Shown here: one piece after another, positions 9,301 through 14,897 of the stretch | How positions within the stretch are numbered: position 1 is the stretch's first letter | Layout: each line of letters opens with the position of its first letter | Source of the DNA: CAYGKP01 sp964350605 | GTDB lineage: Bacteria; Bacteroidota; Bacteroidia; Cytophagales; JAAEPT01 | Length of the DNA: 18,903 nucleotides | Assembly: GCA_964350605.1 (NCBI GenBank) | Contig: CAYGKP010000023.1 | Location: forward strand, 1 to 18,903 | Direction: 5' to 3' | Translations under genes and position numbers: made by a program | The notes under the pieces: model-generated | Database searches by the model: none | The model's input: the letters and a program-made list of their open reading frames with translations, nothing else | Told to the model about the DNA's origin: nothing

Positions 9301-9728
9301 GTGTTCTTGACCAGCGAACGCTTGGCCAGCACTTTTTCGCTGAGCGCTTCGGGGTAGGTGATGATCAGCGACGAGTCGGCCGCTTGGATTGCGCCCAGGA
9401 CTTCGCTGCGTTGCAGGACGTTCGCGTTGTCGATCTCGACAAAGTGGTAGGGCTTCTTATAACTAGTCGGGAAGAACAAGAGGTCTTCTCGGGGGCCGAG
9501 CAGCGAACGCAAGTCGTCGTAGAAAAAAGCGGCTTCCTCGCGGTCTTGCAGAAGGAGAACGTGGTGGCCCTTGAGGTCCGCCCGCACGGCGGCGATCAGT
9601 AGGGGGTGCAAACTGCCCGCCCCGCCGCCGATGTGGATGCGGCGCACCTTCCCCTGCCCCAGGGCCGTGGCCAGGGCGCTCGCCGCAGGTTCGCGGCGCA
9701 ATTGTTCAAGTAGCTCAGGGCCCGTCAT
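6348..9728 (-). CDS. mfd: Transcription-repair coupling factor Mfd
   Basis: A 1126-residue protein of near-normal Mfd length. Mfd displaces RNA polymerase stalled at DNA lesions and recruits UvrA to start nucleotide excision repair. The order of parts is typical. A UvrB-like N-terminal region comes first. The RNA-polymerase-interacting segment contains 'GDYVTHIDHGIGRFAGI'. The RecG-like translocase has Walker A GDVGFGKTE (about residue 590) and Walker B VVDEEQ (about 688). Helicase motifs 'TATPLPRTLQFSLMGARD' and 'QMRGRVGRSNQKAYCYL' follow, then the C-terminal TRCF domain that binds UvrA. The ATG at 9728 is preceded by its own promoter-like box. The neighbouring genes are unrelated in function. 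A 682-codon frame on the opposite strand is a shadow of this gene. Confidence 0.97.
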   Translation of the reverse strand: MTGPELLEQLRREPAASALATALGQGKVRRIHIGGGAGSLHPLLIAAVRADLKGHHVLLLQDREEAAFFYDDLRSLLGPREDLLFFPTSYKKPYHFVEIDNANVLQRSEVLGAIQAADSSLIITYPEALSEKVLAKRSLVKNTFHLKVGEAVDVEFLNQFLLEHGFEKVDFVYEPGQFAVRGGIVDVYSFAHEWPYRIELLGEEVESLRSFDPETQLSQDNKKTVSILPDWQGQESMQQERRESLFEFLGEAGTLWMKDYAFAEETVGRYYRKAVEEYENLRAGGKENALITEPDNLFVSQALFRTAVEAQPILEFGKRKSFPAKQTIALQAEPQPSFAKDLEQVALALADYQHRGYQPMVAGDNPRQLDRLIEMIAEHEPELRIDRLDLALQEGFIDHETRLVLFTEHQLFDRYRHHGAVRKVTGRRALTLREIHSLQAGDYVTHIDHGIGRFAGIEKVEVNGRTQEAIRLIYRDNDVLLVSILALHKISRYASKDNEPPQMSKLGSGEWDTKKNKVKKRVRELAFDLIQLYAKRKAAPGYPYPQDGYLQAAMESTFPFADTPDQQKATLAVKQDMEAPNPMDRLVCGDVGFGKTEIAIRAAFKAVTGGKQVAVLVPTTVLAMQHYNTFKKRLDGFPVRVDYLSRFRTAADTKDILARTKAGEIDILIGTHKLVGAQVQFKDLGLLVVDEEQKFGVSVKEKIKTMKVNVDVLPLTATPLPRTLQFSLMGARDLSMMTTPPQNRQPVTTEVHAFDEAFMRDAIRHELGRGGQAFVVHNRIADIESLAATILHLVPDAKVQIAHGQMQADQLEKAMLAFISGEADVLVSTNIIESGLDIPNANTILINRAHMYGLSDLHQMRGRVGRSNQKAYCYLIVANQDAMTADARKRLQALEEFTELGDGLKIAMRDLDLRGAGDLLGAEQSGFIHDLGMETYHQLLDEAIGELKETEFKELFSGQLESESLTSDCQIETDLEVLLPDTYVSDISERLRLYNRADRLESTEQLEAFETELRDRFGPLPPEAEALCESIQLRWTAERLGFHRLRLKNEKLRAYVPTDKNDRYFQSPVFERVLAYLQAHPRICSMEDRKGQMILTIAQVKSIPEAQVALRALETFSVKSAASASS

Positions 9729-9749
9729 TCGGCCTCATCAAAGAGAGTG

Positions 9750-9777
9750 CAAACTTACACCTCGGAAGTCAGAACAA
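9750..9777 (-). promoter_or_regulatory. Bacteroidota-type promoter of mfd
   Basis: On the minus strand TAAGTTTG (9757 to 9750) is a perfect TANNTTTG -7 box. TTG (9777 to 9775) lies 17 nt upstream as a possible -33 element. The box ends 21 nt before the mfd ATG. It falls in the 73-nt gap after the arginine deiminase gene, so mfd probably has its own start. Confidence 0.55.
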
Positions 9778-9801
9778 CTCCCCAGGCGCAGTAAGGTTCC
9801 A

Positions 9802-11004
9802 TTATCCCCGCTGAAGGGGCATCGTTAAGCAGTGGGGGCCGCCGCGGGCGCGGGCCAATTCAGCGCTCGGCAGGGTGAGGATGGCGGGGGCCAGGTCGAG
9901 CAACGAAGCACGGGTTGGGCTCGTGGCGAGGATTTCTTTGGCCGAGTGAATGTGATATCCAACGGCTTCGAGGGCAGCGGTCGTGCGGGGGTTACGGTCG
10001 TAGGCCAGTGCCAAGCCGGGGGCCAGGGCGACCAGGTTGCAGCCATCGGTCCATTGCTCGCGTTCCTGCCAGGGGCTTTCGCCACCCCCTGCGGGAATCA
10101 CCCGGCTGCCGGGGATCAAGTCCTGCAAGGCGCGTTCGACGCTGGCGTAGGTCCGGACGTGTCCGGTCTCATGCAATTCGACTGGCACCACACCCGGTGT
10201 GCAGATGAGCGGCGCGAAGCCCACAAAGTCCCGCTCGTTGATGCGGGTCAGCAAGGTGTCCAGGTGCATCCACGACCGTTTGGCGGGCAGGTGGACAAAC
10301 AAGACCTTTTCGGCGATGCCCGTATCGAGCAGCCGGCGCACGAGCGGCTTCAACCCTTCGGGCGAGCTGCGTTCGCTGGAAGCGACCAAGACCAGGCCCT
10401 CGGCCAGTTGCATCAGGTCGCCGCCCTCGACGGTTTGGCGCGGATCGTTCAAATCGGCCTCGATCAACGGAGTGCCCACAAAGGCCGGGTGGTGGCGAAA
10501 CACAGCGGTGGCCAACACCGATTCGCGGCGGCGGGCGCGTTTGGCCGCATGGGCCACCAGTAAGTGGTCGCCCAAGACGGTCCCAATGTCGCGGGTGAAA
10601 ATCAGGTTGGGCAGGGGCAAGAGCGCATAGGGCACCTCGCCGCCACAGATCAGCCAATCGGCTAGTTCCTTGCCCGAGAGTGCTTGGCAATCGCTGACCA
10701 TCTGGGAGACGCGGCGGCCCCGCAACGCGGCGATGCCTTCCAACAGCCGCAGCCGCCCGGTTTCGTCCTCGGCCACTTCGCGCAGCAGGTCGGCGAACTC
10801 CAGCACGTTTTCGGGCCCCACAAACGCGGAAAGAATTCCGGTCAGCACCTCATGCTCCTCGCGCATCAACCGCAGGTCGACGATGTCGTCGTACAACGCT
10901 TCGTCGGCCTCGTCGGGGCGCAGGCGTTCGATGCCCGCATTGGGGCGGTGGATCAGAATGCGCCGCAGGGGTGCAATCTCGGAGCGGACCTGGACGGTGT
11001 TCAC
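9802..11004 (-). CDS. arcA: Arginine deiminase
   Basis: A 400-residue guanidino-group-modifying enzyme expected to hydrolyse L-arginine to citrulline and ammonia in the cytoplasm. The full set of family motifs is present: FTRD with D139, EGGD with E193 and D196, HLD with H247 and D249, 'EREQWTDGCNLV', 'YDRN', and the C-terminal nucleophile C392 in GGPHCLTMPL. The early segment 'ALYDDIVDLRLMREEH' also matches bacterial ArcA. The gene lies 3 nt after the ArgZ/DDAH-like gene and is almost certainly co-transcribed with it. No ornithine carbamoyltransferase, carbamate kinase or arginine/ornithine antiporter is in the window, so a classical ATP-yielding ADI operon is not seen here. Other guanidino substrates cannot be fully excluded, but the match to ArcA extends over the whole length. 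Confidence 0.9.
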   Translation of the reverse strand: MNTVQVRSEIAPLRRILIHRPNAGIERLRPDEADEALYDDIVDLRLMREEHEVLTGILSAFVGPENVLEFADLLREVAEDETGRLRLLEGIAALRGRRVSQMVSDCQALSGKELADWLICGGEVPYALLPLPNLIFTRDIGTVLGDHLLVAHAAKRARRRESVLATAVFRHHPAFVGTPLIEADLNDPRQTVEGGDLMQLAEGLVLVASSERSSPEGLKPLVRRLLDTGIAEKVLFVHLPAKRSWMHLDTLLTRINERDFVGFAPLICTPGVVPVELHETGHVRTYASVERALQDLIPGSRVIPAGGGESPWQEREQWTDGCNLVALAPGLALAYDRNPRTTAALEAVGYHIHSAKEILATSPTRASLLDLAPAILTLPSAELARARGGPHCLTMPLQRG

Positions 11005-11007
11005 CCC

Positions 11008-11937
11008 TTAGTATACGAGTTGCTTGAGGCAAAAGACGCTGCCCCCGCTTCGGATGAACTCCGAGGTCTCGACCTCGTGCACCTCAAAGCCGTAGTGGCG
11101 CAGCAGCGAGACAGTCATCCCGTTGCCTTTCTGGATCACCGCGTGGCGCTGGCCGTTCTTATCGGCGGGCAACAAGTGGGCGTTCAAGGCAAAGCCTTCG
11201 GCCGCTTCGTTCAAGGGCACTTCCAATACTTCGTCGAACAAGCTGGCCAAAATGGCCCGGCCCGTTTTGTTGAAGGCGAAGGGCTGGATCATCACCACCT
11301 CCTCGCTGAGGGGCAGAAAACAGGTGTCCAAATGATAGAACCGCGGGTCGGTGAGTTCGAGGCAGACAATCGGCGTGTCGAGCAAGCGGGCCAGTTCTGG
11401 GTACGTCGCCGGGCTGGTGCGGTGGCCATAGCCCCCAAACAGCAACCGCCGCCCGGGAAAGGGGATTACGTCGCCCATGCCTTCGAACAAAGGTGCGTTT
11501 TGCAGCGGGCGAACCTCGTAGCCCAACCCCTCAAAGAACTGCACATGATGGACCACCTCGAGCTGGCGCGAGGGATGTTTCATCAGGCCGGGGATGACCA
11601 CTTTTTGGCCGTCCTCCATCACCCAGGGAAAGCTGGGGTTCGCTGCGAACACGAAATCCTCCCGATCCTTCGGACCCGCTAACACATGCACTTGGTCGAG
11701 CGACCCAGTCAAGATTTGTTGCTCGAACACACTGCGCAGCTGGTTCCACTGGGCCTGGGCTTTGGCCTTGTCGATGCGGCCTTTCTGCCCGCGCATGTGG
11801 ACGTTCTTCTCGTCGATGACATCGAAATACTCGGGCCCGCACATCAAGAGCCCCCGTGGCTCGGACCGCGTTGGCAGCGAGTGGGGATCGAGTTGGGCAG
11901 CGTCCTCGAAAAAAACTTTCGGCGAAGGAGTCAGCAT
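11008..11937 (-). CDS. ArgZ/DDAH-type guanidino hydrolase (amidinotransferase superfamily)
   Basis: A 309-residue enzyme of the same superfamily as arginine deiminase but of a different branch. It resembles the N-terminal hydrolase of cyanobacterial ArgZ/AgrE arginine dihydrolases and the dimethylarginine dimethylaminohydrolases. Visible motifs are LMCGPEYFDV (31-40) with N45 shortly after, DFVFAAN (94-100), FEGMGD with E152 and D156, GYGHRT (169-173), 'FYHLDTCF' with H202 and D204, and the nucleophile C303 in SGGSVFCLKQ. Possible reactions are arginine to ornithine in one step, hydrolysis of citrulline to ornithine as in CtlX-type enzymes, or methylarginine hydrolysis. The motif pattern 'RFYHLDTCF' favours ArgZ, but the usual NPWM after the first motif is replaced by NVHM. 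It starts 3 nt upstream of arcA, implying one operon and a joint role in arginine catabolism. Confidence 0.78.
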   Translation of the reverse strand: MLTPSPKVFFEDAAQLDPHSLPTRSEPRGLLMCGPEYFDVIDEKNVHMRGQKGRIDKAKAQAQWNQLRSVFEQQILTGSLDQVHVLAGPKDREDFVFAANPSFPWVMEDGQKVVIPGLMKHPSRQLEVVHHVQFFEGLGYEVRPLQNAPLFEGMGDVIPFPGRRLLFGGYGHRTSPATYPELARLLDTPIVCLELTDPRFYHLDTCFLPLSEEVVMIQPFAFNKTGRAILASLFDEVLEVPLNEAAEGFALNAHLLPADKNGQRHAVIQKGNGMTVSLLRHYGFEVHEVETSEFIRSGGSVFCLKQLVY

Positions 11938-12010
11938 CTAAGGAGAGAAGTAAGCGTCGAGCGAAGCGGCAAAGAAGTGATATCTCTGATCAGAACGAAA
12001 CGCACGGCGG

Positions 12011-12523
12011 CTAGTTCCCGGCCATGCGGCTGACCAAGGCCCAGCGCATGAACCGAACGCACCAAACGCCTTCGAGCCGACCGCCCCGCAGCACCGGACG
12101 GCTGAACAACACCCGCACCCGCCCGTCGATGAATTGAACGTTGTCGTAGGCCGCCACCGAGGTATCCTGTTCGAAATAGGCCGTGACCACTTCGCGTTCT
12201 TTGCCCTTTTGGGCCTCTTTGGGGTTATGCACAAAGGCCAATTCCACTGCTAACGAATCGCCCGTCGGCAACTGGTTCCACAGGCTCATGAACTGGCGTT
12301 CCCCTGTCGCGCTGTCGGCCGCGAGCGCATAGATAGAATCGAGCAGCACCGCGCCCCATTCCTCGGCCACCGGAAACATGTCGGCCCCCACCAGGTAGCG
12401 CGGTTCGTTTTGGTCCAGTTCCTCGCGCACGGCGTTGTCCTGGATGCCTTGGTCGGTGCAAGCGCAAAGGCCGAGGCCCAGCAGCCCCGCGAACCAAAGA
12501 GGGCGAAAGAAGTTGGCGTTCAT
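12011..12523 (-). CDS. Small lipoprotein of unknown function
   Basis: A 170-residue protein with a short basic start, a hydrophobic core (about 9-20) and a lipobox-like LCA-C22, so it is probably exported and lipid-anchored. The mature part begins acidic (TDQGIQDNAVREELDQNEP). It then has a mixed alpha/beta pattern with 'RYLVGADMFPVAEEWG' and a C-terminal beta-rich stretch 'FIDGRVRVLFSRPV' that ends in a basic tail. I do not recognise a characterised family. It lies 73 nt upstream of the ArgZ-like gene on the same strand and could be the first gene of that transcription unit. It is divergent from the 12562 membrane protein, with only 38 nt between the starts, so the two probably share a compact promoter region. 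Confidence 0.7.
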   Translation of the reverse strand: MNANFFRPLWFAGLLGLGLCACTDQGIQDNAVREELDQNEPRYLVGADMFPVAEEWGAVLLDSIYALAADSATGERQFMSLWNQLPTGDSLAVELAFVHNPKEAQKGKEREVVTAYFEQDTSVAAYDNVQFIDGRVRVLFSRPVLRGGRLEGVWCVRFMRWALVSRMAGN

Positions 12524-12561
12524 AAGGAGGGCAAGGTACTTTACACCCTTCGAATCCCCCC

Positions 12562-12951
12562 ATGGAAAATCAACGCTTTCGCCGCACCCCGCTGTACGCC
12601 TTGCTCTTCACCCTGGGCTTCCTGGTGGTCCTCGCCCTTTTCATCGGCTTTCTGCTGATTGGTTCGTCGAAGGCCCAGGGCGTTGCCTTGGTCCTTCTGC
12701 CCTTTACGGCCCTCACGTTTTTCTACCTGACCCAGCCCTACGCCCGCATCAAAGACGGGCGGCTGCAGATCCGCGAGAATTTGCTGCTTTGGCCCAGCTA
12801 CCGGATCGCGGGCATCAAAGCCATCGAGCTTAAAGGCCAACGCCTGCGCATCCAGGACGAGAACGGAAAGGTGCGCGCCCACTCCCTCTTTCAACTCCGC
12901 GCCAAGGACCGCAAGGCGTTTGTTGAGTTTCTCAAGGGGTTGGCGGATTGA
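12562..12951 (+). CDS. Small membrane protein with PH-like domain
   Basis: A 129-residue protein with two hydrophobic helices (about 10-34 and 38-56) separated by a short loop. A soluble segment follows with the strand pattern of bacterial PH-like domains ('YARIKDGRLQIRENLLLWPSYRI', 'IKAIELKGQRLRIQDENGK') and a final helix 'DRKAFVEFLKGLA'. This layout (two membrane helices followed by a PH-like domain) is common in small Bacteroidota membrane proteins of unknown role. The start ATG at 12562 follows a C-rich leader without a ribosome binding site. The function is unknown; the domain call rests on secondary-structure pattern only. Confidence 0.65.
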   Translation: MENQRFRRTPLYALLFTLGFLVVLALFIGFLLIGSSKAQGVALVLLPFTALTFFYLTQPYARIKDGRLQIRENLLLWPSYRIAGIKAIELKGQRLRIQDENGKVRAHSLFQLRAKDRKAFVEFLKGLAD

Positions 12952-12959
12952 TTTTGGCC

Positions 12960-13289
12960 ATGAAGAACTTTCACTTTCTCAAATGGCTCTTTGGTTCCCC
13001 CCAGAAACAAGTGTATCAGATCGAAAATGACAGGCTCGAAAAGCTGCTGGAAGAGCTCTACCTGTTTTTGAGAAACGAGGGAGTTGGCTCTAATCATGCT
13101 GAAACGGTCAAAGGACTGATATACTCTCTTCAGTCGAATGATCTGAGATTGTTCAGAGAGAGATTTAGATCGGCGGACCTGTGGGGCGGCTCAGGGTCTT
13201 TGAGAGACATCGATTTGCGTGACTCGGAAAAGCAGAAGGTTTTGAGCGATTACAGAAACGAATTGAAAGTGCTGGGGTCACGAGTCTAG
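12960..13289 (+). CDS. Hypothetical protein, DUF6966-like
   Basis: A 109-residue soluble protein. It has a helical first half ('NDRLEKLLEELYLFLRNEGVGSNHAETVKGLIYSL' region, residues ~20-55) and the segment 'LRLFRERFRSADLWGGSGSLRDIDL', which resembles DUF6966 proteins (helical, with a WGGxGSxxD block). I chose the ATG at 12960, 8 nt after the stop of the preceding gene. A TTG at 12948 in frame would overlap that stop and adds only MILA. Base use differs from the neighbours: it is visibly more AT-rich and uses AGA for arginine repeatedly where flanking genes use CGC/CGG. That suggests recent acquisition. DUF6966 proteins are often found singly and some resemble immunity proteins, but no toxin gene is nearby. 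Function unknown. Confidence 0.6.
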   Translation: MKNFHFLKWLFGSPQKQVYQIENDRLEKLLEELYLFLRNEGVGSNHAETVKGLIYSLQSNDLRLFRERFRSADLWGGSGSLRDIDLRDSEKQKVLSDYRNELKVLGSRV

Positions 13290-13378
13290 GACATTCCAAG
13301 GCTCGTACGCTCGCTGTTTCACTTCCAACCGCAGACTCTCTTTCTGTTCTTTTGCTTGATCATGCCTGAGCTGATAAG

Positions 13379-13396
13379 CGATGGGCAAGCCCATCG
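13379..13396. repeat. Perfect 8-bp hairpin inside the element
   Basis: CGATGGGC at 13379-13386 and GCCCATCG at 13389-13396 pair perfectly around a two-base AA spacer. No T run follows on either strand, so it is not a standard terminator. It may be part of the folded structure of the surrounding inverted-repeat element. Confidence 0.7.
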
Positions 13397-13594
13397 GGCA
13401 ACCAAAAATCAAGGCTCCCGGCGCGCCCTACGTGGTGTTGGCCACATCGCTTTATCACGGGGCGCACAGGTCGCCGGGTCCGCGTAAGCGAGTGTGCAAG
13501 GCTGGCCTTTGTGTAAATCGCTGAACTCATGCGTCAGCATTCCCCTCCCCTGGAGCCGACCCTAGTCGAGCGATCGGGGAGTGCCTTTTTCTTG

Positions 13595-13626
13595 GTTCGT
13601 TCTTTTGGGCATGCAAAAGAATGAAC
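13595..13626. repeat. 13-bp hairpin at the inner end of the right inverted-repeat arm
   Basis: GTTCGTTCTTTTG (13595-13607) pairs with CAAAAGAATGAAC (13614-13626) around a 6-base loop. Twelve pairs are Watson-Crick, and the thirteenth is G-U in plus-strand RNA. A further TTTTC/GAAAA pairing (13587-13591 with 13627-13631) extends the stem across a TTG bulge. Confidence 0.75.
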
Positions 13627-13700
13627 GAAAAGCGAACGACAGCTTGAAGTCAAGCAGCAAACGTACGAGCCATGAGCACCATGCAGAAGCCGACCTAAAA

Positions 13701-13713
13701 CCACTGCTAGTGG
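13701..13713. repeat. Short palindrome upstream of prfA
   Basis: CCACT and AGTGG pair around GCT, outside the inverted-repeat element and 52 nt upstream of the prfA -7 box. It could be an operator or chance. Confidence 0.35.
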
Positions 13714-13764
13714 AACCCATGCGCCGATAAGCCAGCCAGACTAGTCCCACGCCTTACGCTTTCG

Positions 13765-13772
13765 TACTTTTG
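13765..13772 (+). promoter_or_regulatory. -7 box of prfA
   Basis: TACTTTTG is a perfect TANNTTTG match and ends 24 nt before the ATG at 13797. No TTG stands at the expected -33 distance, so recognition would depend mainly on the -7 element. Confidence 0.5.
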
Positions 13773-13796
13773 CCTTTCGCCTTGCGCGATCACTCT

Positions 13797-14870
13797 ATGG
13801 AAGCCAAACTCAAGTCCCTCGCTGAACGCCACAAAGAAGTGGCCGACCTGCTCATCAAGCCCGAAACGATGCAGGACATGAACGCCTACGGCAAGCTCAA
13901 TAAGGAGTATAAAGAGCTTTCGAAGGTCATCGACAAATGGGACGAGTTGAAGCAAGCCCGCGCCGGGCTGGAGGAGGCCAAGGAAATGCTGAAGGTCGAG
14001 AAGGACCCCGAGATGCGCGAGATGGCCAAGCTGGAGATCGAAGAGCAAGAGCCGCGGATCGACGAGCTGAACGAGGAGCTCAAGCTGATGCTCATCCCCA
14101 AGGACCCCAACGATTCGCACAACGTCATTTTGGAGATCCGCCAGGGTGCGGGTGGCGACGAAGCGGCGATTTTCGCGGGCGATTTGTTCCGCATGTACCA
14201 GCGCTACGCCGAGACGCAGGGTTGGAAGATGAGTGTCATCGACGTGATGGAAGGCACCGCGGGGGGCTACAAGGAAGTCGTGGCTTCGGTCGAGGGCGAG
14301 GACGTGTACGCAAAAATGAAATTCGAGTCGGGCGTGCACCGCGTGCAGCGTGTGCCGGCGACCGAGACCCAGGGGCGCATTCATACTTCGGCGGCGTCGG
14401 TGGTGGTGTTGCCCGAGGTGGAGGAAGTGGACGTGCAGCTCAACATGAACGAGATTCGGAAGGACACGTTCTGTTCGTCGGGTCCGGGTGGCCAGTCGGT
14501 GAACACGACGTATTCGGCCATTCGCTTGACGCACCTGCCCACCGGGATGATTGTCTCGTGCCAGGACGAAAAGTCGCAGATCAAGAACTACGAGAAGGCC
14601 CTGAAGGTCATGCGCGCGCGGATTCACGAGATCGAGGTGGCCAAGCAGCAGGAGGAAATCGGGGCCCAGCGCAAGAGCATGGTGGGGTCCGGCGACCGTT
14701 CGGATAAGATCCGCACCTACAACTGGCCGCAAAGCCGGGTGACCGATCACCGCATCGGAAAGACGGTCCATAACCTTGACGCGGTGATCAGCGGAAACAT
14801 CGACGAGTTCGTCGAGGCCCTGCGCATTGCCGACAACGCCGAGCGGTTGCAGGCGGACACGGACAACTAA
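13797..14870 (+). CDS. prfA: Peptide chain release factor 1
   Basis: A 357-residue class I release factor that recognises UAA and UAG in the ribosomal A site and triggers peptide release. The codon-reading tripeptide is PAT (187-189, in 'RVPATETQGRIHTS'), which identifies RF1 rather than RF2. The catalytic GGQ loop is at 231-233 in SSGPGGQSVNTT, and the conserved QGAGGDEAA block is at 116-124. The length matches the family. The ATG at 13797 is chosen. An in-frame TTG at 13770 coincides with the promoter box and would add nine residues not expected in RF1. Usually the glutamine of GGQ is methylated by PrmC; that gene is not in the window. It is followed after 27 nt by the beta-helix lipoprotein gene, which has its own -7 box. 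Confidence 0.97.
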   Translation: MEAKLKSLAERHKEVADLLIKPETMQDMNAYGKLNKEYKELSKVIDKWDELKQARAGLEEAKEMLKVEKDPEMREMAKLEIEEQEPRIDELNEELKLMLIPKDPNDSHNVILEIRQGAGGDEAAIFAGDLFRMYQRYAETQGWKMSVIDVMEGTAGGYKEVVASVEGEDVYAKMKFESGVHRVQRVPATETQGRIHTSAASVVVLPEVEEVDVQLNMNEIRKDTFCSSGPGGQSVNTTYSAIRLTHLPTGMIVSCQDEKSQIKNYEKALKVMRARIHEIEVAKQQEEIGAQRKSMVGSGDRSDKIRTYNWPQSRVTDHRIGKTVHNLDAVISGNIDEFVEALRIADNAERLQADTDN

Positions 14871-14886
14871 GCCCGCCCGGGCGCGT

Positions 14887-14894
14887 TACCTTTG
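14887..14894 (+). promoter_or_regulatory. -7 box of the beta-helix lipoprotein gene
   Basis: TACCTTTG is a perfect TANNTTTG match only 3 nt before the ATG at 14898. If used, transcription would begin within a few bases of the start codon, giving an almost leaderless message. No -33 TTG is seen, and upstream lies the palindrome CGCCCGGGCG (14874-14883). Confidence 0.4.
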
Positions 14895-14897
14895 GGC

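Larger units (their letters stand above)
13300..13671. mobile_element. MITE-like element with long imperfect terminal inverted repeats
   Basis: The left end 13300-13309 (GGCTCGTACG) and the right end 13662-13671 (CGTACGAGCC) are perfect reverse complements. Reading inward, 25 of the first 32 positions match without gaps. With small gaps the similarity continues to an ATGCC word at 13366 on the left and its complement GGCAT at 13608-13612 on the right, giving arms of about 67 and 64 bases. The 372-bp unit has no transposase and no clear target-site duplication in the flanks. This structure fits a miniature inverted-repeat element or two opposed copies of a dispersed repeat. The inverted repeat is directly visible; mobility is inferred. 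Confidence 0.6.
13290..13796. other. Gene-free stretch of about 500 bases
   Basis: No convincing coding frame exists between the DUF6966-like gene and prfA. A 62-codon minus-strand frame (13562-13750) runs through inverted-repeat sequence and has no recognisable protein features. The stretch holds the inverted-repeat element at 13300-13671, small hairpins at 13379-13396, 13595-13626 and 13701-13713, and the prfA promoter box near its right end. Confidence 0.7.

Noticed and set aside
7554..9602. 682-codon open frame on the plus strand opposite mfd
   Set aside because: It is exactly antisense to conserved Mfd sequence, rich in H, Q, V, L and G as expected of a mirrored GC-rich gene, and has no recognisable domain.
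13400..13600. Structural RNA gene (tRNA, rRNA fragment or known riboswitch) in the middle of the gene-free stretch
   Set aside because: Several small stems can be drawn, but no cloverleaf, CCA end or recognisable riboswitch core was found.
13562..13750. 62-codon minus-strand frame upstream of prfA
   Set aside because: It runs through the right inverted-repeat arm and its hairpin, has no protein features, and would overlap the prfA leader.
13770..13796. TTG-initiated start of prfA nine codons upstream
   Set aside because: The TTG is the last bases of the perfect -7 box TACTTTTG, and the ATG at 13797 gives the normal RF1 N-terminus.
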